A stretch of 64,000 nucleotides of DNA from Cobetia amphilecti (GTDB lineage: Bacteria > Pseudomonadota > Gammaproteobacteria > Pseudomonadales > Halomonadaceae): the NCBI RefSeq assembly GCF_020217465.1, contig NZ_CP084115.1:992001-1056000 (forward strand), in the 5' to 3' direction. Below the pieces are notes generated by a model, which ran no database searches, was not told where the DNA came from, and saw only the letters and a list, made by a program, of their open reading frames with translations. The first letter of the stretch is position 1. Every line of letters starts with the position of its first letter. Positions 47,157 to 55,364 of the stretch are shown piece after piece. The position numbers and the translations under genes are program-made.

Positions 47157-48548
47157 ATGGCAGTCTATAACTACGATGTCGTCGTGATCGGTACCGGTCC
47201 GGCAGGGGAAAGCGCGGCAGTCAACGCGGCCAAGCATGGCAAGCGTGTCGCCGTGATCGAGGCTCAGTCTTCCGTGGGCGGCAACTGCACCCACAAGGGC
47301 ACCATCCCTTCCAAGGCGCTGCGCCACGCGGTCAAGCAGATCATCGAGTTCAACACCAATCGCATGTTCCGCGATATCGGCGAGCCGCGCTGGTTCTCCT
47401 TCCCCAAGGTGCTGGAGCGTTCACGCCGCACCATCGAGCAGCAGGTCGAGATGCGTACGCGCTTCTACGCCCGCAATCGCATCGATGTGTTCTTCGGTAC
47501 CGCGCGCTTCAAGGACGAGCACACCGTCGTGGTGCGCGATGCCCATGAAGGGGTCGAGGAGCTGCACGCGGAGAAGGTCGTGATCGCCACCGGCTCGCGT
47601 CCCTACCGCCCGGCGGACGTCAACTTCCGCCACCCGCGCATCTATTGCTCCGATACCATCCTGGGGCTGTCACACACGCCGCGCACGCTGATCATCTACG
47701 GCGCCGGTGTCATCGGCTCCGAGTACGCCTCGATCTTCTCCGGTCTTGGCGTCAAGGTCGACCTGATCGATACGCGTGATCGTCTGCTGTCCTTCCTGGA
47801 TAACGAGATTTCCGACGCGCTGTCCTATCACCTGCGCAACAACGGCGTGCTGGTGCGTCACAACGAGGAATACGATCGCATCGAGGGCGACGAGTCCGGC
47901 GTGGTCGTGCACCTCAAGTCCGGCAAGAAGCTGCGTGCTGACGCCTTCCTGTGGGCCAACGGTCGTACCGGCAACACCGACAGCCTTGGTCTCGAGAATG
48001 TCGGCCTGCAGGCCAACGGCCGCGGTCAGCTGACCGTCGATGATCAGTACCGCACCGAGCTGGACCACGTGTATGCGGTGGGCGATGTGATCGGCTGGCC
48101 GAGCCTGGCATCCGCGGCTTACGATCAGGGCCGCTTCGCCTCAGCCAACCTGCTCGGTGAAGAGTTCAAGTTCGTCAATGAGGTGCCGACCGGTATTTAC
48201 ACCATCCCCGAGATCAGCTCGGTGGGGCGCGGCGAGTCCGAACTGACCGAGGCGCGCATCCCCTACGAAGTGGGGCAGGCGTTCTTCAAGGACACCGCCC
48301 GCGCCCAGATCACCGGCGATACCGTCGGCATGCTCAAGATCCTGTTCCATCGCGATACGCTGGAAATTCTCGGCATCCACTGCTTCGGTGACCAGGCGTC
48401 CGAGATCGTGCACATCGGTCAGGCCATCATGCAACAGAAGGGTGAGGCGAATACGCTCAAGTACTTCGTCAACACCACCTTCAACTACCCGACCATGGCG
48501 GAAGCCTATCGGGTTGCGGCCATGAATGGACTCAACCGTCTGTTCTGA
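47157..48548 (+). CDS. sthA: Soluble NAD(P)+ transhydrogenase
   Basis: Flavoprotein that moves hydride between NADPH and NAD+. The 463 residues have FAD motif [19 protein letters not shown] motif [17 protein letters not shown] and the C-terminal dimer domain. The disulfide of related reductases is lost: [13 protein letters not shown] has only one Cys, as is typical of SthA. CAAGGAGC is before ATG 47157. Next to Na+-NQR it would feed NADH to the pump from NADPH; this functional link is inferred. Confidence 0.95.
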   Translation: MAVYNYDVVVIGTGPAGESAAVNAAKHGKRVAVIEAQSSVGGNCTHKGTIPSKALRHAVKQIIEFNTNRMFRDIGEPRWFSFPKVLERSRRTIEQQVEMRTRFYARNRIDVFFGTARFKDEHTVVVRDAHEGVEELHAEKVVIATGSRPYRPADVNFRHPRIYCSDTILGLSHTPRTLIIYGAGVIGSEYASIFSGLGVKVDLIDTRDRLLSFLDNEISDALSYHLRNNGVLVRHNEEYDRIEGDESGVVVHLKSGKKLRADAFLWANGRTGNTDSLGLENVGLQANGRGQLTVDDQYRTELDHVYAVGDVIGWPSLASAAYDQGRFASANLLGEEFKFVNEVPTGIYTIPEISSVGRGESELTEARIPYEVGQAFFKDTARAQITGDTVGMLKILFHRDTLEILGIHCFGDQASEIVHIGQAIMQQKGEANTLKYFVNTTFNYPTMAEAYRVAAMNGLNRLF

Positions 48549-48585
48549 GCGGCGTGGGCCTCGCGCCCGCTGACTTGAAGGCACA

Positions 48586-48624
48586 CCACAAGGCCCCGAC
48601 ATCATTGATGTCGGGGCCTTGTGG
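48586..48624 (+). terminator. Terminator after sthA
   Basis: An 18-bp perfect stem (48586-48603 with 48607-48624) and a three-base loop, followed by TTTTC. Confidence 0.88.
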
Positions 48625-48677
48625 TTTTCGGGCTCCCAGCTGGGAAACCTTGTTGATGAGCCTTGAGGAAATGACGC

Positions 48678-49010
48678 ATGCAGGATGATTCGCAGCAACA
48701 CGACACTCGGCAGTCGGGTGCCCAGTCACGCGAGACACTGCAGGATGATCCGACCTCGGACCTCACGCTGCGGCTTGGCCATGAAGAGCTGATCATCCAT
48801 CGCCGTTATGAGCTGGCCAGCATCATCAATGAGCTGGTGCTGGGCCTGCTGTTCACGATCGGCAGCGTGTGCTTCTTCTGGGAAGAGTGGATGACGCTGG
48901 GAATCTGGCTGTTCGTGATCGGCTCGCTGCAGCTGACGCTCAAGCCGGTGATTCGCCTGGCGCGCCGCATGCACCTCAAGCGGATGCCGGAATCGGCGCT
49001 GGACCTCTAG
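48678..49010 (+). CDS. YrhK-like small membrane protein
   Basis: A 110-residue protein with a polar N-terminal third and two membrane helices (about residues 50-66 and 73-88; IINELVLGLLFTIGSVCFF and LGIWLFVIGSLQL), ending in a basic tail (RLARRMHLKRM). The pattern RYELASIINELVLG, then GSLQLTLKPVIRLAR resembles YrhK-domain proteins. Role unknown. Transcribed after the sthA terminator, so it probably has its own promoter. Confidence 0.75.
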   Translation: MQDDSQQHDTRQSGAQSRETLQDDPTSDLTLRLGHEELIIHRRYELASIINELVLGLLFTIGSVCFFWEEWMTLGIWLFVIGSLQLTLKPVIRLARRMHLKRMPESALDL

Positions 49011-49040
49011 CGGGCGGCTTCACGGCCTGGCTGTCTCACC

Positions 49041-49085
49041 GGCTCTCTGGCTCTCTGGCTCTCTGGCTCTCTGGCTCTCTGGCTC
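49041..49085 (+). repeat. 8-bp tandem repeat at the end of the Tus-like gene
   Basis: GGCTCTCT occurs five times and then GGCTC, reaching the stop codon of the minus-strand gene (49084-49086). Copy-number change could alter its 3' end but not its reading frame before the stop. Confidence 0.9.
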
Positions 49086-49953
49086 AGCGATAGCGATGCA
49101 CGCGCAGACTCTTGAGGAAGGGCGTGTCCTCGATGCGCACGTCGCCGCGGCGGGCGCGGGTGCGCTCGGTGGGCGGCGTCGGGCTTGGCTGGTTGAGTGC
49201 AGGCAGGCGCAGGTCATCATGCGGCAGGAACAGCGGCAGAGAGACATTCAGCGCGCGGCGCGTGCGTAGCTCACCGTCTTCGCGCATCATCGGCTCACGG
49301 TAGAACAGGTTGGCGCGCATCAGCGGCGCCTGGGGCTGGATGCGGGCCAGAATCTCATCCGATGGCAAGCCAGCGAGCAGCTTGAGCTGCAGGCGGACGT
49401 GCTCGGCCTCGGTATCCAGCTTCATCAGCAAGGCTTCACACTCCGCCACGCTGACGCGCTGGATCGAACGCCCGGAGCTGTACCAGGCGAAGCGCACCCG
49501 CGCCACCGGCGCTTCGGCCACCGGAACTCGGCGCCAGCATTGTTTCAAGTGCAAACGGGCAAGGCCATCGCCCCTCAGGTGCTGATTCAGCCCCGGATGG
49601 CGGAAGGGCAGAATCGCCTTCAGTTCAGCCAGCTGGTCGGGATACTTCTCGCGCAGCTCGGCGAAGAGCTCCGCCAGCTGCTCCTTGGCCGCGTTGAGCG
49701 CCGCGACGCGCTCGATCACTGTCGGGCCTGCGGCGACGACGCCCAGATAGGGGCGGGTGACTCGGCCGTCCTGGCCATCCTGATACCACACGTCCTGCAA
49801 CGCCTGGCTGAGCCATTCGCTATCGGCACTGACGCCATCCAGCCGCCAGAGTGGCGAATTCTCTTCTCTGACCGCGGTGATGACCTGATCGGCGGCATCG
49901 ATCTGCGTATCGAAGGCCGCTTCTATTCTGGCCATCAACTGGTATTCGGGCAT
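49084..49953 (-). CDS. Possible Tus-like replication terminus-binding protein
   Basis: A 289-residue basic protein with no signal or membrane segment. By eye its middle resembles the Ter-binding (Tus) family: FRHPGLNQHLRGDGLARLH (compare Tus HLPGLITLNAYRTLTVL), then VARVRFAWYSSGRSIQRVS (Tus ATLRFGWANKHIIKNLH) and LAGLPSDEILARIQP (Tus IAALPQNAKLKIKRP), in the same order with similar spacing. If so it would bind Ter sites and stop forks. The tail (QPSPTPPTERTRARRGD) is variable. Needs a profile search; the alternative is an uncharacterised protein. Confidence 0.55.
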   Translation of the reverse strand: MPEYQLMARIEAAFDTQIDAADQVITAVREENSPLWRLDGVSADSEWLSQALQDVWYQDGQDGRVTRPYLGVVAAGPTVIERVAALNAAKEQLAELFAELREKYPDQLAELKAILPFRHPGLNQHLRGDGLARLHLKQCWRRVPVAEAPVARVRFAWYSSGRSIQRVSVAECEALLMKLDTEAEHVRLQLKLLAGLPSDEILARIQPQAPLMRANLFYREPMMREDGELRTRRALNVSLPLFLPHDDLRLPALNQPSPTPPTERTRARRGDVRIEDTPFLKSLRVHRYR

Positions 49954-50137
49954 GCTCTGCGTCCTGATTGCAGCAAGGGAGACGTGATTTTTTATCGCGT
50001 TATCTTGTTTAGCCTAGCGTGACCAGGATGGCAAGTCAGACCATGGCGGCATGCGCGGACAGAAGAGGGGCTCCGAGAGACTGAATCACCCGGAATGGAG
50101 TGACGGGATAGGTCGGCTGCGCCGGCGCCGACAGACC

Positions 50138-50179
50138 GAAACAGAAGAGGGCGCCACGCTGGGCGCCCTCTTCTGTTTC
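50138..50179 (-). terminator. Terminator downstream of aguB
   Basis: GAAACAGAAGAGGGCGCC (50138-50155) pairs exactly with 50162-50179 around ACGCTG. It lies beyond the aguB stop (50247) on the minus strand. The stretch 49954-50246 shows no gene, but 49987-50012 is an AT-rich patch before the Tus-like gene. Confidence 0.75.
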
Positions 50180-50246
50180 TGCGGGGGGCTGTGTGATCTC
50201 GACAGGGTGCTGTTGTCAGGCCGGCACCTGCAAAAGCCCGCTGGGC

Positions 50247-51167
50247 TCAGCGGTCGCGATAGCGCTCGGTGAGATCACCATAGGCATCGATGCGACGATC
50301 GCGCAGGTAAGGCCAGATGCGGCGCACATCTTCGCCGCGCGCCAGGTCCACATCGACCAGCAGTTCCTCGGGCTCGGTGCCGCCATGCGCCAGCAGCTCG
50401 CCCTGGGGGCCGCAGATGAAGCTGCCGCCCCAGAACTGGATGCCTTCGCTGGCAGGCGTCGGGTCCGCTTCATGGCCGACCCGGTTGGCGACGATCACCG
50501 GCACGCCATTGGCGACGCCGTGGCTGCGCTGGATCAGGGTCCAGGCATCCTTCTGGCGTTTCTGCTCGGCTTCATCGTCGCGCGGGTCCCAGCCGATGGC
50601 GGTGGGGTAGAGCAGCATCTCGGCACCGGCCAGCGCCATCAGGCGTGCGCCTTCGGGGTACCACTGGTCCCAGCAGACCTGCACGCCCAGACGGCCGACC
50701 GAGGTGTCGATGGGCTCGAAGCCGCGGCGCGGGGACTGTGCGCTGGGTGCATCGCCCGGCGTGAAGTAGAACTTCTCGTAGAAGCCGGGATCATCCGGAA
50801 TGTGCATCTTGCGGAAGGTGCCGACCAGGCCAGCGGCCTTGTCGAGCACCACGGCGGTATTGTGATACACGCCCGCCGCGCGGCGCTCGAAGATGGAGCC
50901 GACGATCACCAGGCCGAGTTCGGCGGCCAGGCCGGTCAGACGCTGGGTGGTCGGGCCTTCGAGGGGTTCGGCGAGATCGAAGATCTCGGTGTCTTCGGTC
51001 TGGCAGAAGTAGTGGCTGGCATGCAGCTCCTGCAGCATCACCAGCTCAGCGCCATCGGCGGCAAGGCGACGAATGGCGGCTTCGCTGGCCGCCAGGCTTG
51101 TGTCCTTGTCGGGCCAGCCCTGTTGCTGGACGACACCGACCTTGAGTGTACGGCGGGAAGCAGTCAT
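50247..51167 (-). CDS. aguB: N-carbamoylputrescine amidase
   Basis: Hydrolyses N-carbamoylputrescine to putrescine, CO2 and ammonia. The 306-residue nitrilase-fold enzyme shows the Glu-Lys-Cys set: VMLQELHAS, FRKMHIPDD and VCWDQWYPE. GGSFICGPQGE is also typical. ATG 51167 is chosen for AAGGAGCA before it and overlap with the aguA stop (TGATG), so it is second in a coupled pair; a longer frame to 51269 lies inside aguA. Confidence 0.95.
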   Translation of the reverse strand: MTASRRTLKVGVVQQQGWPDKDTSLAASEAAIRRLAADGAELVMLQELHASHYFCQTEDTEIFDLAEPLEGPTTQRLTGLAAELGLVIVGSIFERRAAGVYHNTAVVLDKAAGLVGTFRKMHIPDDPGFYEKFYFTPGDAPSAQSPRRGFEPIDTSVGRLGVQVCWDQWYPEGARLMALAGAEMLLYPTAIGWDPRDDEAEQKRQKDAWTLIQRSHGVANGVPVIVANRVGHEADPTPASEGIQFWGGSFICGPQGELLAHGGTEPEELLVDVDLARGEDVRRIWPYLRDRRIDAYGDLTERYRDR

Positions 51168-52228
51168 CACAGTGCTCCTTGAGAGGTGTTCGAGGTGGCC
51201 AGCGTGCCTTTGGGCAGTTGCATGGTCATGCAGTGCAGGCTGCCATGCTGGCGAATCACGGCGCGGCAATCGACCGGAATGATGTCACGCTTGGGGAAGG
51301 CGCTGGCGAGGGCCTTGAGGGCGATCATGTCGTGACGATCGGCGTAGGTCGGCACCAGCACGGCCCCGTTGATGATCAGGAAGTTGGCGTAGGTCGCCGG
51401 CAGGCGATGGCTGTCGTCCGGATCGAAGCAGGCATCCGGCCACGGCAGCGGCACCAGGAAGTACGGGTCGCCATTGGCGTCGCGCAGGGCTTCAAGCTCG
51501 GCTTCCATCGCCTTGAGCGCCGGGTAATGCGGGTCGTCGCGATCATCGCAGCGAACATAGGCGATGGTGCGCGGGTCGCAGAAGCGCGCCAGGGTGTCGA
51601 CATGGCTGTCGGTGTCATCGCCTTCCAGATGACCATTGGCGAGCCACAGCACGCGTTTGACCCCGAAATCGGCCTTGAGTTGCGCCTCGACCTGGGCGCG
51701 GCTCAGGCCGGCATTGCGGTTGTCGTTGAGCAGGCAGGCCTCGGTGGTCAGCAGGGTGCCCTGGCCGTCGCTCTCGATGCCGCCGCCTTCCAGAATGAAG
51801 TCGCGGCTTTCCACCGGGCTTGCGTAAGCCCCCTGCGCGGCGAGGGCGCGGGTCAGGGCGTTGTCGCGGGCGGCCTCGAACTTGCCGCCCCAGCCGGTGA
51901 AGGTGTAGTCGAGCAGCACCGGCTGGCCATCACGTTCGATGGTGATGGGGCCATGGTCGCGCGTCCAGGTGTCATCCAGCGGCGCCACGAAAAGATGCAG
52001 GCGCTCGGCGGGCACGCCGAAACCGGCGAAGCGCGCGGCAAGGCGCTCGCGGGTGGCGTCATCGCTGACGCTGATCAGCACGTGCTGATAGCGGCTGATG
52101 GCGATCACCATGGCCTCGCAGGTGGCTTCGATGCTCTCGAGCATCTCGCTCCAGTCACTGTGCGGGCTGGGCCAGCTGAGCTGGATGGCGTCCTGCGGGT
52201 GCCATTCGGCGAGCAGACGGGTGGCCAT
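51167..52228 (-). CDS. aguA: Agmatine deiminase
   Basis: Converts agmatine to N-carbamoylputrescine and ammonia. The 353-residue penta-propeller enzyme shows LDDTWTRDHGP, EGGGIESDGQGTLL, NGHLEGDDTDSHVD and catalytic Cys in HGSLHCMTMQLPKG. ATG 52228 follows CAGGGAG with normal spacing; the frame extends to 52357 without homology. With aguB it gives putrescine from arginine-derived agmatine; putrescine pathways also feed compatible-solute and nitrogen needs, but that is general. Confidence 0.95.
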   Translation of the reverse strand: MATRLLAEWHPQDAIQLSWPSPHSDWSEMLESIEATCEAMVIAISRYQHVLISVSDDATRERLAARFAGFGVPAERLHLFVAPLDDTWTRDHGPITIERDGQPVLLDYTFTGWGGKFEAARDNALTRALAAQGAYASPVESRDFILEGGGIESDGQGTLLTTEACLLNDNRNAGLSRAQVEAQLKADFGVKRVLWLANGHLEGDDTDSHVDTLARFCDPRTIAYVRCDDRDDPHYPALKAMEAELEALRDANGDPYFLVPLPWPDACFDPDDSHRLPATYANFLIINGAVLVPTYADRHDMIALKALASAFPKRDIIPVDCRAVIRQHGSLHCMTMQLPKGTLATSNTSQGAL

Positions 52229-52478
52229 GGGCATCTCCCTGATGAAGAGGTAACGATAAAGGCGCAAGCCGCAATGCCGCGGACTCGGCGCGCGATGATA
52301 GCAGAGCCATGCGCCGACGCTAGCCCTGTGGCGTCTGACGTGCACATGTCTCGCCATGCTGGCGGTTCATGTTGGCCACAGACGAAGGCTGGCAAACTGC
52401 GTTCGAATATGGCTCCATGCGCCGAGCCTGCGGAATGCGTATCATGGCCCGCGACCCTGACCCAAGGAATCGACTTCG

Positions 52479-53726
52479 ATGCTGCTGGATCGCCTACCCT
52501 TTCTGATCGGCCTGCGCTATACCCGCGCCAAGCGCCGTAACCATTTCATTTCCTTCATTTCCTTGACCTCGATGCTGGGGCTGTCGCTGGGCGTCGCCGT
52601 GCTGATTCTGGTGCTGTCGGTGATGAACGGCTTCGACCACGAGCTGCGCACCCGCGTGCTGGGCATGGTGCCGCATGTGCGCGTCGAGGCGCGTGACAGC
52701 GTCACCGACTGGGAGACGCTGGCCGGCAAGCTGCGCGAGAAGCCGCATGTCGTCGGTGCGGCGCCCTATATCGAGCAGCAGGGCATGTTCACCACCAACG
52801 GCCGCAACAAGGGCGCGTTGGTCACCGGTATCGATCCGTCCGCGGAGGATCAGGTCTCGATCATCAGCGAGCACATGGTGCAGGGCAGCCTGGCGGATCT
52901 CACGCCCGGCAGCTGGGGCATCGTGATGGGCGAGCTGCTGGCGCGCAACCTGGGCGTCGGCGTGGGGGATCGCGTCACGCTATTGGTGCCCGAGGCCTCC
53001 ATCACGCCCGGGGGCATCTTCCCGCGTCTCAAGCGCTTCACGGTGACCGGTATCTTCAAGGTCGGCGCGGACGTCGATGCCAGCCTTGCCTACACCGATA
53101 TCTCGGACATGGCCAAGCTGGCGCGCTTCAAGGAAGGCGACGTCCAGGGGGTGCGCCTGAAGCTCGATGACCTGTTCAGCGCCGATCAGGTCACCCGCGA
53201 CATCGTCAGCCAGCTGGGGCCGCAGTATCGCGGCATGGACTGGAAGCGCACCCACGGCAACCTGTTCGCCGCCATCCAGATGGAGAAGAACATGATCGGC
53301 CTGCTGCTGATGGTGATCGTCGCCGTCGCGGCCTTCAACATCGTCTCGACGCTGGTGATGATGGTGACGGACAAGCACGCTGACATCGCCATCCTGCGCA
53401 CCCTCGGGGCCAGGCCCGGTTCCATCATGGGCATCTTCATCGTGCAGGGGCTGACCATCGGCGTGATGGGCATCATCATCGGCGCCATCGCCGGTGTGGC
53501 GCTGGCGCTGAGCGTCTCCGACATCATCGCCTGGGTGCAGTCGACCTTCGGTATCCAGTTCCTGGACCCCAACGTCTACTTCATCAGCTATCTGCCATCG
53601 CGCCTCGAGATGAGCGACATGGGCATCATCATCGGCTCCGCGCTGGTGCTGAGCTTCCTGTCGACGCTGTATCCGGCCTGGCGCGCCTCGCGCATCCAGC
53701 CGGCGGAGGTGCTGCGCTATGAGTAA
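52479..53726 (+). CDS. lolC: Lipoprotein-release ABC permease (LolC/LolE family, possible LolF)
   Basis: Moves outer-membrane lipoproteins from the inner membrane to LolA. The 415 residues have one N-terminal helix (about 28-52), a large periplasmic domain, and three C-terminal helices (about 270-300, 320-350, 380-400). RYTRAKRRNHFISFISLTSM is the LolC/E start, and PEASITPGGIFPRLKRF resembles the LolC Hook that holds LolA. There is no second permease between this gene and the terminator after lolD, so it may be a LolF type acting as a homodimer. It overlaps lolD by eight bases. Confidence 0.88.
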   Translation: MLLDRLPFLIGLRYTRAKRRNHFISFISLTSMLGLSLGVAVLILVLSVMNGFDHELRTRVLGMVPHVRVEARDSVTDWETLAGKLREKPHVVGAAPYIEQQGMFTTNGRNKGALVTGIDPSAEDQVSIISEHMVQGSLADLTPGSWGIVMGELLARNLGVGVGDRVTLLVPEASITPGGIFPRLKRFTVTGIFKVGADVDASLAYTDISDMAKLARFKEGDVQGVRLKLDDLFSADQVTRDIVSQLGPQYRGMDWKRTHGNLFAAIQMEKNMIGLLLMVIVAVAAFNIVSTLVMMVTDKHADIAILRTLGARPGSIMGIFIVQGLTIGVMGIIIGAIAGVALALSVSDIIAWVQSTFGIQFLDPNVYFISYLPSRLEMSDMGIIIGSALVLSFLSTLYPAWRASRIQPAEVLRYE

Positions 53727-54501
53727 TCCGTCGACACCGTCTGATGCATCCATCCGTTCCGCTGCTGGAGACACCGCCATGCCGACGCCGGCTTCTGACA
53801 CTCACGCGCCGGGTCAGCCCCACGGCAAGCCGATGCTGATCTGTGAGCGCCTGAGTCGCAGTTATGATGAGGGCCCGCAAGAGGTGCAGGTGCTCGACGA
53901 GCTGGAGCTGCGCGTGCATGCCGGTGAGCGAGTCGCCGTCGTCGGCAGCTCCGGCTCCGGCAAGACCACGCTGCTCAACCTGCTTGGCGGGCTGGACCAT
54001 CCCAGCCAGGGCATCGTGAAGGTGGCCGGCCAGCGCCTGTCCGAACTCAGCGAGTCGGCACTGGGCAGCTTCCGTAATCAGCACATCGGCTTCGTGTATC
54101 AGTTCCACCATCTGCTGGCGGAATTCAGTGCCGAAGAGAACGTGGCGATGCCGCTGATCATCCGTGGCCACAAGCGCGCCGAGGCCGCCGTCAAGGCGCG
54201 CAAGCTGCTGGAGCGGGTCGGCATGGCGCCGCGCGCCGATCACAAGCCGGGCGAGCTGTCCGGGGGCGAGCGCCAGCGCGTCGCCATCGCGCGTGCGCTG
54301 GTGACCGACCCGAGCCTGGTGCTGATGGACGAGCCGACCGGCAACCTGGATCAGACCACGGCGGCGCGCATTCTCGAGCTGATGGATGACATCGCGCGTG
54401 AAGCGCAGGCGGCCTTCATCATCGTGACCCACGACAACGGTCTGGCCGCGCACCAGCACCGTGTGCTGCGCCTGGACGGCGGCAAGCTGCACGAGGACTG
54501 A
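53719..54501 (+). CDS. lolD: Lipoprotein-release ATPase LolD
   Basis: ATPase of the Lol exporter. The 260 residues have a 35-residue Ser/Pro/Thr-rich start, then Walker A VVGSSGSGKTTLLNL, the LolD-type FRNQHIGFVYQFHHLLAEFSA split by short gaps, signature LSGGERQRVAIARAL and Walker B LVLMDEPTGNLD. The start overlaps the permease gene. A terminator follows at 54539. An internal start near residue 39 would give the usual length of about 225. Confidence 0.95.
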   Translation: MSNPSTPSDASIRSAAGDTAMPTPASDTHAPGQPHGKPMLICERLSRSYDEGPQEVQVLDELELRVHAGERVAVVGSSGSGKTTLLNLLGGLDHPSQGIVKVAGQRLSELSESALGSFRNQHIGFVYQFHHLLAEFSAEENVAMPLIIRGHKRAEAAVKARKLLERVGMAPRADHKPGELSGGERQRVAIARALVTDPSLVLMDEPTGNLDQTTAARILELMDDIAREAQAAFIIVTHDNGLAAHQHRVLRLDGGKLHED

Positions 54502-54538
54502 ATCGAGCCGCTGCCTGATTCACGCTAGCCAGAAAGCC

Positions 54539-54572
54539 AAACGCCCCGCCATCTCTCGATGGCGGGGCGTTT
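54539..54572. terminator. Bidirectional terminator between lolD and the DUF2062 gene
   Basis: AAACGCC-type 15-bp stem (54539-54553 with 54558-54572) and a TCTC loop, followed by TTCATG; As precede on the other side. Confidence 0.85.
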
Positions 54573-54596
54573 TTCATGCGTGTCTGTCGGCAGCGT

Positions 54597-55178
54597 TCAG
54601 AGCTTGTCGGTGTCCTGCTCAGCGTTCTGGCGTGACGATTGCTCCTTGCTGCAACGTCTGGCGGCCAGGCGCGCCTTGCGGCGGCTGCGCCAGTTGCGCA
54701 CCACCTGATAGCGCCACAAGAGGCGGACCAGCATGTTGGCCAGCAGCGCGAGGACGACGGCGCTGACCAGCGAACCCAGCGCCAGGGCGGGCAGGATGTC
54801 TTCCAGCTGGTTGGCGAACCAGGCCGCGGAGACCTGGTCCGGCATCACGCGTGCGGGCGTGTCCAGCATCCAGGCACCTACGCGGTAAGTGGCGTAGTAG
54901 ACCACCGGCATGGTCAGCGGGTTGGTCACCCACACCAGACCCACCGACAGCGCGAGGTTGCAGCGCAGTGCCCAGGCACCGAAGGCGGCCACCACCATCT
55001 GGAAGGGAATCGGCAGCAGCGCACAGAACAGCCCCACCATGCAGGCATTGGCCACAGTGCGTCGCGACAACGCCCACAGTGCGGGATCGGCGATCAGGTG
55101 ATGCATGAAGCGCAGCGACTTCTTGCGCTTGAGGGCATCCGGTTCCGGCATGAGCCGCTTGAGTAGACGACGAGGCAT
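54597..55178 (-). CDS. DUF2062 membrane protein
   Basis: A 193-residue inner-membrane protein with DUF2062 marks: a basic start (MPRRLLKRLMPEPDAL), SLRFMHHLIADPALWALSRR, then helices (NACMVGLFCALLPIPFQMVV and LGLVWVTNPLTMPVVYY-like segment) and a third near 140-165. ATG 55178 fits the family start; ATG 55196 would add six residues. The C-terminus is basic and hydrophilic. Role unknown; it lies between the lol genes and comEC, as in Pseudomonas. Confidence 0.85.
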   Translation of the reverse strand: MPRRLLKRLMPEPDALKRKKSLRFMHHLIADPALWALSRRTVANACMVGLFCALLPIPFQMVVAAFGAWALRCNLALSVGLVWVTNPLTMPVVYYATYRVGAWMLDTPARVMPDQVSAAWFANQLEDILPALALGSLVSAVVLALLANMLVRLLWRYQVVRNWRSRRKARLAARRCSKEQSSRQNAEQDTDKL

Positions 55179-55364
55179 GACTTGGCCATTTGGCATTCAA
55201 CGCCGGCCATTATCCATACATGGCTACAGGACTGCCATGCTGACTGCGCAGTTATCCGGTTCGTGATCTGCAACCCGCGTGTCTCGATTCGGCACTGAGT
55301 ACAGCAAAGCCCGCGCCATGCCTGACGGGCTGCGCCATGGGTGACCTTGCAAGAGGCCAGCAAC

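Noticed and set aside
49999-50012. ATCTTGTTTAG as a Ter site for the Tus-like protein
   Set aside because: Matches the E. coli Ter core too weakly to list as a feature; kept only as a test within the Tus finding.
55205-55216. TTATCCATA, near a DnaA box, between the DUF2062 gene and comEC
   Set aside because: Single imperfect copy with no AT-rich unwinding region or dnaA/dnaN neighbours.
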